A stretch of 64,000 nt of DNA. Source: Kurthia senegalensis (lineage in GTDB: Bacteria; Bacillota; Bacilli; Bacillales_A; Planococcaceae). The notes beneath the pieces were generated by a model. It searched no databases, was not told the origin of the DNA, and saw nothing but the letters and a program-made list of their open reading frames with translations. This document shows positions 43,305 through 52,136 of this stretch, in pieces. The stretch spans positions 909,601-973,600 of the forward strand of contig NZ_HE611064.1 in the NCBI RefSeq assembly GCF_000285595.1, read 5' to 3'. Within the stretch, counting starts at the first letter, position 1; each line of letters starts with the position of its first letter. A program made the position numbers and the translations under genes.

Positions 43305-44198
43305 TTGAGTAACGCAAATGATTACGCAGACAGTAGTACGACGAATAAGTCTTCTGCCTTCCAGCGGATTTTCATTCGATTTTTTGGAATAACAGCTGGG
43401 GCACTCATCATGGCAATTGCCCTTGAGAAAGTCATGATTCCTAACCAACTCATTGATGGTGGCGTCACAGGGATTGCGATGATGGTGTCTCATTTAACAG
43501 GATTATCTTTAGGTCTATTTTTATTTATACTCAACTTGCCATTTTTATATTTTGGCTATAAACAGATCGGCAAAAGCTTTGCGATTTCTGTTTCTTACGG
43601 CATTATCGTTCTTTCGATTGCCACTTCATTAATTCCTCACACAGGTGCTTTTACGAACGATACGCTGCTCGCTACCGTACTTGGTGGCATTATGCTCGGC
43701 ATCGGTGTCGGCATCGCGATTCGTTCAGGTGGTTGTCTGGATGGTAGTGAAACACTTGCCATCATGTTCAACAAAAAAACACCTTTTTCCGTCGGACAAA
43801 TTATTTTATTCATGAACTTATTTATTTTAGGTAGTGCAAGTTTCATCTTCGGTCTCGACCGTGCGATGTATTCATTAATCGCGTACTTTATTGCCTTTAA
43901 AACGATCGACCTCGTATCAGAAGGTTTCAATCAAACAAAATCTATTTGGATTATTAGTGATAAACCTAGCATTATTGGGGAAAAAATCATGTTCCGTCTC
44001 GGTCGTGGTGTCACATATTTAAACGGTCGTGGTGGCTATACGAATGATGAAAAACAAGTAATTTTTTGTGTCATCAGCCGTTTAGAAGAAGCAAAATTAA
44101 AAACAATCGTACATGAAGTCGATCCAACCGCTTTCTTAGCCTTTAGTAACATGACTGAAATTAAAGGTGGTAACTTTAAGAAAAAGGATATTCATTAG
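43305..44198 (+). CDS. YitT-family membrane protein (DUF161-DUF2179)
   Basis: The TTG at 43305 is preferred, with AGGATGG about nine bases upstream; the frame upstream to 43251 lacks a site. The 297-residue protein has five to six N-terminal helices (repeats like NQLIDGGVTGIAMM) and a cytoplasmic DUF2179 domain (about 215-290, GRGVTYLNGRGGY). The family is common in Bacillales; function unknown. The gene is monocistronic. Confidence 0.85.
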   Translation: MSNANDYADSSTTNKSSAFQRIFIRFFGITAGALIMAIALEKVMIPNQLIDGGVTGIAMMVSHLTGLSLGLFLFILNLPFLYFGYKQIGKSFAISVSYGIIVLSIATSLIPHTGAFTNDTLLATVLGGIMLGIGVGIAIRSGGCLDGSETLAIMFNKKTPFSVGQIILFMNLFILGSASFIFGLDRAMYSLIAYFIAFKTIDLVSEGFNQTKSIWIISDKPSIIGEKIMFRLGRGVTYLNGRGGYTNDEKQVIFCVISRLEEAKLKTIVHEVDPTAFLAFSNMTEIKGGNFKKKDIH

Positions 44199-44208
44199 TT
44201 TTTTACCT

Positions 44209-44244
44209 TTTCCGAAAGAATTTTATTCTTTCGGAAATTTTTTT
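44209..44244 (+). terminator. Terminator after yitT-like gene
   Basis: Stem TTTCCGAAAGAAT/ATTCTTTCGGAAA, then TTTTTTT. The following 44245-44465 is AT-rich with no gene seen. Confidence 0.9.
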
Positions 44245-44465
44245 ATTAAAATTTGACGTTTTTGTGAATGTAAGCGGTATCAATGTTGTCCCACTGCGGA
44301 AAACCGCGTCACATCAGCATTTATGAGAGTTTTCAGACAAAAAAGGTATTGGAACCTGTACTAAAAAAATACGTCCTATAAGTAAATACAGCATGAATAA
44401 TATTCATTTTGATGAAAAATTCTCTTTTCAAACATAATATTCATCGTAAATTCAAAAATATCAAT

Positions 44466-44500
44466 TTGACTTATATATATCTTATTGGTAAGATATATAT
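44466..44500 (+). promoter_or_regulatory. spx-like promoter overlapped by a 28-bp palindromic operator
   Basis: TTGACT (44466-44471) and TAAGAT (44489-44494) are 17 bases apart. Perfect inverted arms ATATATATCTTA and TAAGATATATAT (44473-44500, TTGG centre) cover the spacer and -10. The downstream MarR-type gene makes autoregulation a natural hypothesis. Confidence 0.7.
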
Positions 44501-44529
44501 ATATTAACCGAATGAAAGTAGGAATCCAC

Positions 44530-44934
44530 ATGACTGTTACAATCTATACACAAACGAGCTGCACTTCATCTAAAAAAGCACTTCAATGGTTACGCGAAAA
44601 TGGAATTGACTACAATGAAAAACGTATCACTTCTAACCCTCTTACTTTATCAGAATTCAAAAAAGTATTAAGCATGACTGAAGATGGTACAGATGAAATC
44701 ATCTCTACAAACTCAAAAGACTACAAAAATTTAAACTGTGATATTAATACGTTATCTATTCAAGAATTGTATGATATCGTAAAAGAACATCCAAAAATGT
44801 TACGTAGCCCTATTCTTCTTGATTCAAAACGTCTACAAGTCGGCTACAACGAAATGGATATTCGTCGTTTCGTACCTCGCAAAGTGCGTGCATACGAATT
44901 ATTCGAAATGCAACGTTTAGCTAACGATTACTAA
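44530..44934 (+). CDS. Spx-like transcriptional regulator with CxxS instead of CxxC
   Basis: ATG at 44530 lies after AGTAGGAATCC; the ORF upstream to 44485 is not needed. The 134-residue ArsC-fold protein is clearly Spx-like (LRSPILLDSKRLQVGYNEMD, IRRFVPRK). Spx binds the RNA polymerase alpha C-terminal domain and activates thiol-stress genes, with a CxxC redox switch at positions 10/13. Here the motif is CTSS (Cys11, Ser14), so the disulfide cannot form. It may be a constitutive or differently sensed paralogue. It is followed 27 bases later by a MarR gene under the same operator. Confidence 0.88.
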   Translation: MTVTIYTQTSCTSSKKALQWLRENGIDYNEKRITSNPLTLSEFKKVLSMTEDGTDEIISTNSKDYKNLNCDINTLSIQELYDIVKEHPKMLRSPILLDSKRLQVGYNEMDIRRFVPRKVRAYELFEMQRLANDY

Positions 44935-44961
44935 AAGTTCATAAGCTTGGAGTTGATTCAC

Positions 44962-45387
44962 GTGATAGATCGCCGTAAAAATGGCATAACGACAATATTT
45001 GAAGTAGCTACTGCGATTGAGCGAAAATGGGCAAATGAATGGAACAGCCATAATAATTTAGGCTTGTCGAAAACGCATATTTTGCTATTAGATTTGTTAG
45101 AATCTAAAGGCCCTCTTCGCCCATCAGACTTAGCAGAAACGCTGCATGTCACAACTGGTGGCGTTACGGTATTAACGAGCAAGTTAGTGAAGTGTAACTA
45201 TATTAAAAAAACTCAAAATCCGTCTGACCGTCGTGCCTCTCAGCTAGAGATTACCGACGAAGGGCGGCATTTACTTGCGGATGCATATGAACATATCGAA
45301 GCAATCGTGCATCGAATGTTCGGGATGCTTTCCGCAGAAGAACTTAAAACACTTCAAATTATTTTCAGAAAATGTTTACAAGCTTAA
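44962..45387 (+). CDS. MarR-family transcriptional regulator
   Basis: GTG at 44962 follows TTGGAG by eight bases; a TTG at 44947 overlaps that site. The 141-residue protein has a winged helix (LRPSDLAETLHVTTGGVTVL, then DRRASQLEITDEGR wing) flanked by dimerisation helices. Two Cys (in VKCNYIKK and FRKCLQA) could sense oxidants, as in OhrR-like MarR proteins, but no typical N-terminal sensing Cys is present. Operon partner of the spx-like gene; the 28-bp palindrome at 44473-44500 is the likely operator. Confidence 0.85.
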   Translation: MIDRRKNGITTIFEVATAIERKWANEWNSHNNLGLSKTHILLLDLLESKGPLRPSDLAETLHVTTGGVTVLTSKLVKCNYIKKTQNPSDRRASQLEITDEGRHLLADAYEHIEAIVHRMFGMLSAEELKTLQIIFRKCLQA

Positions 45388-45424
45388 CAGTCTATTTCTT
45401 GTGTGGAGAAATACTATAATAACG

Positions 45425-45457
45425 AAGACAGTAATCTTTTGATTGCTGTCTTTTTTT
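45425..45457 (+). terminator. Terminator after marR-like gene
   Basis: Stem AAGACAGTAATC/GATTGCTGTCTT (one wobble), TTTT loop, then a T run. Confidence 0.9.
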
Positions 45458-45515
45458 ACATTCATTTACGTACTCTATATAACTCTATTCCCTCTTTTAA
45501 TTATTTATAACAACG

Positions 45516-45549
45516 AAAAAGCGAACCGCACCGTCGCAGTTCACTTTTT
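45516..45549 (-). terminator. Terminator after ECF sigma gene
   Basis: Minus-strand stem AGTGAACTGC/GCGGTTCGCT with two wobble pairs and a six-base loop, then TTTTTC. Confidence 0.65.
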
Positions 45550-45622
45550 TATAATTGATGAGTTTCGTTTTATATAAACCTCGGGGGGACGAGGAGAAAA
45601 AATAAGTTAAATATTTTTAAAA

Positions 45623-46183
45623 TTATGCAGGAATAATAGCTGAAGCAGATACTTCGTCAGATAACATCATTTCTTTTAAACGCGCTTTCCCACGGAAAAG
45701 ACGTGATTTAACTGTACCGATTGATACTTTCATAATATCCGCAATTTCAATTAATGAATATTGGTGTACGTAGAAATAAAGTAATGTGTTGCGATAAATG
45801 CCATCTAACTGGCTAATTTTCGTACGAACGATTTTAGCAACATCATCTTTTTCGATTAATTCTTCTGTAGATGGTGCATCATTGGGAACTAAATCGAGTA
45901 CAGGTACGTCTAAGTTATCAGGTTGGTTCATCATATATTTACTACGACGTACATTTTTGCGATAGCGGTCGCGGAATGTATTCATACAAATTGTTGTTAA
46001 CCAAGCTTTTAAGTGATCGACTTGTGCAACGTAATCTTCGTAGCGCACAACTTTTACCCAAACTTCTTGCATTAAATCTTCTGCTTCTGTTTTGTTACGT
46101 GTTAGTTTTAAGCATAAGTGATAAATGTAGCGATTGTATTCTTCATATACGTTATTTAAATTGTCGTTTTGTAATTTTTCCAT
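45623..46183 (-). CDS. ECF-type RNA polymerase sigma factor
   Basis: ATG at 46183 is chosen, eight bases after AGGAGG; an ATG two codons upstream is too close. The 186-residue sigma factor has region 2 (NRYIYHLCLKLTRNKTEAED, LMQEVWVKV) and region 4 (HQYSLIEIADIMKVSIGTVK, SRLFRGKARL). Region 1.1 and 3 are missing, so it is ECF. No anti-sigma gene lies next to it, which is unusual; the neighbour downstream is separated by terminators. The stimulus is unknown. Confidence 0.88.
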   Translation of the reverse strand: MEKLQNDNLNNVYEEYNRYIYHLCLKLTRNKTEAEDLMQEVWVKVVRYEDYVAQVDHLKAWLTTICMNTFRDRYRKNVRRSKYMMNQPDNLDVPVLDLVPNDAPSTEELIEKDDVAKIVRTKISQLDGIYRNTLLYFYVHQYSLIEIADIMKVSIGTVKSRLFRGKARLKEMMLSDEVSASAIIPA

Positions 46184-46325
46184 GTTCATAACCTCCTAAT
46201 AGGTTAAGTATTTTATATGTAGCTGTTTTGGCGAACAGCACGATGTCTAAGTTATTTTGTATCTTTCTTACACTCTTATTATCTCGAATAATTACCTTAC
46301 GCTCTATCGCTTTAACTTTCATTTT

Positions 46326-46343
46326 CCTTACAATCGTGTAAGG
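46326..46343. promoter_or_regulatory. Inverted repeat in the leader of the ECF sigma gene
   Basis: CCTTACAATCGTGTAAGG has perfect 7-bp arms around ATCG, about 145 bp upstream of the sigma start and next to GGAAC words like those of ECF -35 elements. It may be an operator or part of an autoregulated promoter. Confidence 0.4.
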
Positions 46344-46392
46344 TTCGGAACTTTTTCGTGTAATGTATGTAGCAGACTTTAACACATAAATA

Positions 46393-46438
46393 AAAAAACA
46401 GGAATGACCGGCGAATTTGTCGATCATTCCTGTTTTTT
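46393..46438 (-). terminator. Terminator after CNNM/CBS gene
   Basis: Outer stem AAAAAACAGGAATGA/TCATTCCTGTTTTTT with a 13-base loop that partly pairs; it touches the stop codon of the gene. Confidence 0.85.
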
Positions 46439-47682
46439 TATTCGTTTTCTGCACCAATTTTCGTTAACGTCACTTTCATAATGTGCGTACCTTCCATTTC
46501 GTTAATAACAAAATGAATGCCATACATGTTGATGATATCTCCTTGTTTCGGCAATCGTTGAATTTTTTCTAACAATAATCCGCTAATAATATCGTGATCG
46601 TCTGGTATTTCTGTTTTTAATAGATGATTCACTTGCTCTACTTCTATGCGACCGCTACAAATTAATTTATTCACTGTACTTTCATATATAAGCGGTACAT
46701 CTTTATCGGTCTCATCTTCAATTTCCTGTCCAATCATATCTTCAATAATATCTTCTGTCGTAATGACCCCTAACGTACCACCATATTCATCTAATACGAT
46801 TGCTAAATGTTTTTTACTAGACGTCATACGTTTGAACACTTTTTCCACTTGTACATTCGCTACGACAAACAACGGATTATGATCTAAGAAATCGGTCATA
46901 GGACGATTTTGATTTAAAGACCATTCGACGAGTTTTTTCGATAAAAATAGTCCGACGATATGGTCGATGTCTTCATCATAAACCGGATATCTTGTGAAGC
47001 CATTTTTTAAGATTACGTCTCGCACTTCATCGAATGTTGCATTGAGTGGCAAAGCGACCATTTCTGTACGGTGCGCACCTAATACGTCCAATACGTCTTT
47101 CTCAGGAAAATCGAGCACTTCTTTTAAACGATTCCCTTCTACTGCATCAAATGCTCCCGCCGTCTCCGCAATGTCCACGACTGCGCGCACTTCGGCTTTC
47201 GTCATTTTCGCCTCTGTCACTTTCCCTCTCGTTAAAATACGAATGAAAATATTCGTAAAGCTTTGTACAATGACTGCAAGCGGCGTACAAATTTTTACTA
47301 AATAATAAATTGGCATTAGGACAAATTTAGAATAGGACATCGGTTCTGCATACGTCACCGCCATCGTCTTTGGTAATACTTCCGCAAACAAAATTAATAC
47401 AATCGTTAAAATAGCCGTCGCTAAAGATACTTTCCATCCGTGACTTAACGCAATGACCGTCACAATTGTCGGTAGTAAAATATTGACGACATTATTTAAA
47501 ATAAGCACCGTCGTAATCATACGATCTGGTTTCTCAATAATTTTCAACATTTGAATCGAACGAGGATCTCCATTAGAAGCTCTCAGTCGTACTTTCATCT
47601 TATTAATAGCGGTAAGTGCGGTTTCCGCTGCCGCAAAATAACTCGACAACATGAGCAACACGGCTAGTAGTATAAATTCCAT
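46438..47682 (-). CDS. CNNM/CBS-domain membrane protein (HlyC/CorC family)
   Basis: ATG at 47682 follows TAGGAGG. The 414-residue protein has an N-terminal CNNM domain with four membrane helices (EVLPKTMAVTYAEP in the last), two CBS domains (about 205-325, LGAHRTEMVALP and LDEYGGTLGVITTEDIIEDM) and a C-terminal CorC_HlyC transporter-associated domain. Related proteins such as B. subtilis MpfA export Mg2+ or take part in divalent cation homeostasis. Which paralogue this is cannot be settled. Confidence 0.85.
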   Translation of the reverse strand: MEFILLAVLLMLSSYFAAAETALTAINKMKVRLRASNGDPRSIQMLKIIEKPDRMITTVLILNNVVNILLPTIVTVIALSHGWKVSLATAILTIVLILFAEVLPKTMAVTYAEPMSYSKFVLMPIYYLVKICTPLAVIVQSFTNIFIRILTRGKVTEAKMTKAEVRAVVDIAETAGAFDAVEGNRLKEVLDFPEKDVLDVLGAHRTEMVALPLNATFDEVRDVILKNGFTRYPVYDEDIDHIVGLFLSKKLVEWSLNQNRPMTDFLDHNPLFVVANVQVEKVFKRMTSSKKHLAIVLDEYGGTLGVITTEDIIEDMIGQEIEDETDKDVPLIYESTVNKLICSGRIEVEQVNHLLKTEIPDDHDIISGLLLEKIQRLPKQGDIINMYGIHFVINEMEGTHIMKVTLTKIGAENE

Positions 47683-47814
47683 ACTGTTCCTCCTAAAAAT
47701 AGTGTTACTTCTGTTATACCACTATTTCTAAACGATAGACGCATTAACACTTCATTTTCTTGCTATGCTATAATTTGTAGTGCAAATAAATAAAATTAAA
47801 GTGAGGGATTTTCA

Positions 47815-49200
47815 GTGAGTAACTTAGAAAATTTAAATCAATATTTTACAGAAAATCGTGAGCGTCATATTGAAGAAATGAAAGCATTTCTAGCAATTCC
47901 TAGCATTAGCTCTCTTTCAGAACATAAAGACGATATGTACAAAGCAGCAAACCATCTTTCAAACCTTTTAACAACTGCAGGTATGGAAAATGCAACAATC
48001 CATGATACCGCAGGCCATCCTGTCGTAACAGCTGATTGGTTACACGTAGAAGGCGCACCAACTGTACTCGTTTACGGACATTATGACGTGCAACCTGTTG
48101 ACCCAATCGAACTTTGGGATAGCATGCCTTTCGAGCCAGAAGTACGTGACAATATTTTATATGCTCGTGGTTCTTCAGACGATAAAGGGCAAGTATTCAT
48201 GCACGTTAAAGTGTTAGAAGCGATGCTTGCTTCGGATGAAAAACTTCCTGTAAACGTGAAAGTCATTTTTGAAGGTGAAGAAGAAATCGGTTCTGTTCAT
48301 TTAGACCAATTCATCGCCGATCATAAAGATTACTTAGCAGCAGATGTCGTATTAATCTCAGACACATCTTTATACGCACCAGGTAAACCTGCTGTCGTTT
48401 ATTCATTACGTGGGCTAACAGGTATTCAAATCGATGTACGTACAGCAACAGGTGATTTACACTCTGGTATGTACGGTGGCGGTGTGCATAACTCAATCCA
48501 CGTCCTTTCTTCTATTTTAGCTTCATTCCATGATGAAAATGGACATATCGCTGTTGAAGGTTTTTACGACAAAGTACTACCAATTTCTGATGACGAACGT
48601 GCTGCTTATGCCGAATTAGGTTTCGATGCGGAGCAAATGAAAAAAGAAGCTGGCGTTAAAGCATTGTACGGCGAAAAAGGTTTCTCTTATCTTGAACAAA
48701 CTTGGGCACGTCCAACATTAGAAATTAACGGCGTATTCGGTGGCTTCGCTGGTGAAGGTGTTAAGACCGTTTTACCAGCTCAAGCAGGTGCTAAAATTAC
48801 GTGTCGTCTCGTTCCAAATCAAGATCCACACGAAATTGTAGCACTTCTTCGCGCACACGTTGCGAAACATCAACCAGAAGGTGTCGATATCGAAATTACA
48901 GAATTCGATAAAGGAAAACCTTTCATCGCACCATTCGATCACCCTTACGTACAAGCTGCTGGTCATTCTTACGAAACGCAATATGACCAAAAAACAGCAT
49001 TCATTCGTTCTGGTGGTTCAATTCCAATCGTTTCAACATTCGATGAAATTTTAAGCGCACCTGTTATTATGATGGGCTTTGCTTTATCAACAGAAAATTT
49101 CCATGCACCGAATGAACATTTCCATTTAGAAAACTTTGATAAAGGGCTTCGCGTCGTATCTCATTACTTCGATGAAATCGCTTCATTGAAAAAAATCTAA
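47815..49200 (+). CDS. M20-family dipeptidase
   Basis: GTG at 47815 follows GTGAGGG. The 461-residue zinc peptidase shows His89/Asp91 (GHYDVQP), the bridging Asp122 in ARGSSDDKG, catalytic Glu155-Glu156 (EGEEEIGS) and the dimerisation domain from about 200. It belongs to the CPG2/ACY1-like branch that cleaves dipeptides in the cytoplasm, and in some members bacterial Cys-Gly of thiol conjugates. Monocistronic, with terminator. Confidence 0.88.
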   Translation: MSNLENLNQYFTENRERHIEEMKAFLAIPSISSLSEHKDDMYKAANHLSNLLTTAGMENATIHDTAGHPVVTADWLHVEGAPTVLVYGHYDVQPVDPIELWDSMPFEPEVRDNILYARGSSDDKGQVFMHVKVLEAMLASDEKLPVNVKVIFEGEEEIGSVHLDQFIADHKDYLAADVVLISDTSLYAPGKPAVVYSLRGLTGIQIDVRTATGDLHSGMYGGGVHNSIHVLSSILASFHDENGHIAVEGFYDKVLPISDDERAAYAELGFDAEQMKKEAGVKALYGEKGFSYLEQTWARPTLEINGVFGGFAGEGVKTVLPAQAGAKITCRLVPNQDPHEIVALLRAHVAKHQPEGVDIEITEFDKGKPFIAPFDHPYVQAAGHSYETQYDQKTAFIRSGGSIPIVSTFDEILSAPVIMMGFALSTENFHAPNEHFHLENFDKGLRVVSHYFDEIASLKKI

Positions 49201-49210
49201 AAGTGCACAT

Positions 49211-49241
49211 AAAAAAGGGCATCCAATCGGATGCCCTTTTT
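49211..49241. terminator. Bidirectional terminator between dipeptidase and surface protein genes
   Basis: Stem AAAAAGGGCATCC/GGATGCCCTTTTT, AATC loop. Confidence 0.95.
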
Positions 49242-49248
49242 GTCATTC

Positions 49249-51747
49249 TTATTTCATAAATTGTTTTGATTCTTGATAAACGAATGTTGATTCGTAGTTG
49301 TATTTTTGAATATTCTCATAATTTGCTTGATCAAGATTCGTTACGACATATGAGCTACCTGAAAGCATTACTAATGGAATCACAAGTGTGTCTTTCAAAT
49401 CAAATGCCTTCCCAGCATTATTTGAAATCGCTGTACTTAATTGCGTATTAAACTCTTCGCGCAATGGTTCATACGACTTCGCATAAATACTTAACATGTA
49501 CACGAGCTCTTGGCGTGTCGTTACATTAGAAATTTCTTTCGTTAAATTGTATTTTCCAACATTTACTGAGTAAACGCTACCGAAGTACGCATTGTAATAT
49601 TCAACAAAATCCCACGTTGCTACGTATGATTTTAATGAATCCATCGGTGCTTTCACCAATGCTTTTACTGCTGCATTTGATTTTTCATAATCTGCAATGA
49701 CTAGCTTCGCCGCTGTGACTTTCGGTTTTTGTGCTACATAATTTGTCGCTAATTCTTTATAACCCATTTTATCTGTTAACGATAACGTACCAAACGCTTG
49801 TGCTTTCTTCATCAGTGTATCTGCATCTAATGTGTCTGTCGCTGTTTGAAGTTTTAATTTGAAGTCTGCGTCTGTTTGTAAATAATTACGTACAAGCTCT
49901 GATAATGCGCCATACTCGATTGTCAGCGTTTGTGCATTGCTAACTTTCGTTACGTCTAGCGTCGCATGTTTAACAGTGAAGTTATATCCTGTAAGCATCG
50001 CTTTTAGTCCTGCCATATCGTATTTCACTGATTTTTTAGCTGCTGACGATAACTCATCGTATGCATCAATCAGTTTTTGCACATCCGCTAAATTGTTCAC
50101 AGTAATCGACGTAAATTTTGGTGCATCTTTTTCGAATTCATAACCATCAATAACAGCTTGTAAGTTAGCTAGTGAAATTAAACCAACTCGGTCTGCATCC
50201 GTTAGCGTACCATACAATTCTAATAATTTTTTAGCTGACTCATAATTAGCTGCTGTTAACGTCGTGTAATCAGTATTAAGTGCTTTTTTGAATGATTCAT
50301 AGGCTGCTTGAAGCTTCGCAATATCAAACGTCACTTTATTTTTGTTCGCCTGTGACAGTGCCGCATATTGCTCTAACAACGCTTTTACTTCTTTTACATT
50401 ACTCCCAGATACAGTTGTAGCTGTGAACCCATTAATCGTATACAATGTCACGAGATCACGTAATGCTGTAATTGGATATGTCACTTTCGCTTTGTCTGCA
50501 TCTGATAACAATTCATAGGCTGCTAAAAGAGCTTTCGCATTAGTAATTGTCGTCGTATCTAACGTCGTATACGTTGGTGCATTATTAATTTGACCGAAAG
50601 ATTGTTTCATATCTGCTTCAAATTTCGCAAGTAATGCTTTTAATTGTTCGATATTCGCAGTTACTTTCGCTCGATCTGCTGCCGATAATTTATCGTAAGC
50701 TGTAAGTAACGCACGAACTTGGTCCGCATTATCAACTGTGATATTCGTAATAGTCGTTGTGTTTAATTCGGTAATTGTTTTCGTTGCTTCCGTTGTAGAA
50801 CCGCCGTCGTTATTACCGCCTCCATTGTCAGTACCACCGTTGTTGTTACCGCCTCCATTGTCAGTACCGCCGTTGTTGTTGCCTCCTCCATTGTCAGTAC
50901 CACCGTTGTTGTTACCGCCTCCATTGTCAGTACCACCGTTGTTATTACCGCCTCCTGTGTTACTATCTACCGTTCGAATAAATACACCTTTTTCGTAGTA
51001 ACCTAATACGCCATTGACAAACCCTGTACCTGTTAGCAATTTACCGTCTACATACACTTTCGAATTGTAAACAGCCGTTCCTACCGATTGCTTCGCTTTT
51101 GAATAAAGAATGCCACCATATACATAATTTGCTTTCGTATTCGGAATACCGTTTACATACAATTGATTACTGTAAATACCCGTTAATTTTTTACCAGCAT
51201 TGTAACGAACTTTTACGCCACTAATTGTGCGTACACCTTTAAACGCTTTCCCTTTGCTATAGTATTTTCCGTTATATTCACCGGTAAAGCTCGTTCCTTT
51301 ATAGTAAAGAACGCTACCTGATGTTTTATAACCTGTATATTTTTTCCCTTTATAATAAAGTGTGCCTTTATTTACTTTATATCCTGTAGCAAGCTTACCT
51401 TTTACGTATAACTTACCAGCATAAGTTGTTGTAACTGTCGATTTTTTCCCTTTGCTATACAATGTGCCTTTGTATAGTTTATTCCCCGTTGCTTTTTTCC
51501 CTTTGTAATACAGTGTACCTTTGTATAATGTATAGGCCGTTTTCTTCTTACCGTTGTAGTATAAAGTGCCTTTGTATACTTTGTATCCCTTAATTACTTT
51601 TTTCGTTTTAGCATTTACTAATTTACCTGATTTCACTTTATATGTTGTCGCCGCATTTGCTGCCAATGATGGTGTAATTGCTGTCGTTACAAGTAATGCT
51701 GATGTAAATGCTACTGTTGAATTTTTAACAATTTTCGAGTTCTTCAT
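49249..51747 (-). CDS. Large secreted surface protein with short K/Y/G repeats and helical repeats
   Basis: ATG at 51747 follows AAGGAGG. The 832-residue protein has a signal peptide (about 1-32), then roughly twelve repeats of 15-19 residues with the pattern YKGTLYYKGKKATG (about 35-250), then a Gly/Asn linker made of GGGNNNGGTDN repeats (about 255-312), then five to seven helical repeats of 55-80 residues built around LLxxYxxLSxADKxKV (about 315-650), and a less regular C-terminal region. No LPXTG anchor, SLH, LysM or SH3 motif is visible. The N-terminal repeats, strongly basic and aromatic, may bind wall polymers. I do not know a named family for them. Confidence 0.75.
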   Translation of the reverse strand: MKNSKIVKNSTVAFTSALLVTTAITPSLAANAATTYKVKSGKLVNAKTKKVIKGYKVYKGTLYYNGKKKTAYTLYKGTLYYKGKKATGNKLYKGTLYSKGKKSTVTTTYAGKLYVKGKLATGYKVNKGTLYYKGKKYTGYKTSGSVLYYKGTSFTGEYNGKYYSKGKAFKGVRTISGVKVRYNAGKKLTGIYSNQLYVNGIPNTKANYVYGGILYSKAKQSVGTAVYNSKVYVDGKLLTGTGFVNGVLGYYEKGVFIRTVDSNTGGGNNNGGTDNGGGNNNGGTDNGGGNNNGGTDNGGGNNNGGTDNGGGNNDGGSTTEATKTITELNTTTITNITVDNADQVRALLTAYDKLSAADRAKVTANIEQLKALLAKFEADMKQSFGQINNAPTYTTLDTTTITNAKALLAAYELLSDADKAKVTYPITALRDLVTLYTINGFTATTVSGSNVKEVKALLEQYAALSQANKNKVTFDIAKLQAAYESFKKALNTDYTTLTAANYESAKKLLELYGTLTDADRVGLISLANLQAVIDGYEFEKDAPKFTSITVNNLADVQKLIDAYDELSSAAKKSVKYDMAGLKAMLTGYNFTVKHATLDVTKVSNAQTLTIEYGALSELVRNYLQTDADFKLKLQTATDTLDADTLMKKAQAFGTLSLTDKMGYKELATNYVAQKPKVTAAKLVIADYEKSNAAVKALVKAPMDSLKSYVATWDFVEYYNAYFGSVYSVNVGKYNLTKEISNVTTRQELVYMLSIYAKSYEPLREEFNTQLSTAISNNAGKAFDLKDTLVIPLVMLSGSSYVVTNLDQANYENIQKYNYESTFVYQESKQFMK
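50802..50957 (-). repeat. 33-bp tandem repeats coding the Gly/Asn linker
   Basis: Four to five near-identical 33-bp units (differing in a few synonymous bases) encode GGGNNNGGTDN. Such near-perfect DNA repeats are prone to copy-number change, so linker length may vary between strains. Confidence 0.9.
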
Positions 51748-52136
51748 AATTTGAGAACCTCCTTCAAGTAATGGTCATTCTAAAACTTTCTAGTATTTTT
51801 TATCACCTTATGCTCATTAATAAACATTATTTTATAACTATTAATTTTCTCTTTTTTATAATTATTTTAAGTAAAAATGATGATTAATTGCATTAAATCA
51901 ACGTTTTTAACCTTTATAAACGAAACAAAATGAAAAATAATTGATTCCTTAGAATTATTAAATTATTTTTAAATTATTTATTGAAAAGCCTTGTTTTTTT
52001 ACATTAAATGTAAAATTATGTATAGAAAAATTTTTTTAGGGCTAAAGACCTTATACGATAGAAAGCAAAAAAACGACAAAAAAAGGTTCGTAATCGAGTA
52101 GATTACGAACCTTTTTATAAAGCGTAAATTTATTAT
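51748..52136. other. 390-bp AT-rich leader of the surface protein gene
   Basis: No gene. Contains the RBS of the surface protein gene on the right arm of the operon and long A/T tracts (about 51780-52050), with a small hairpin ACATTAAATGTA near 52000. A terminator for the neighbouring nitroreductase lies at 52080-52116. Confidence 0.6.
52080..52116 (-). terminator. Terminator after nitroreductase gene
   Basis: Stem AAAAAGGTTCGTAATC/GATTACGAACCTTTTT with loop GAGTA. Confidence 0.95.

Noticed and set aside
45361-45376. CodY-like match ATTTTCAGAAAATG
   Set aside because: It lies inside the 3' coding end of the marR-like gene, not at a promoter.
50738-50998. Plus-strand ORF with Pro/Leu-rich repeats
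   Set aside because: It is the reverse reading of the Gly/Asn linker repeats of the surface protein; no ribosome binding site.
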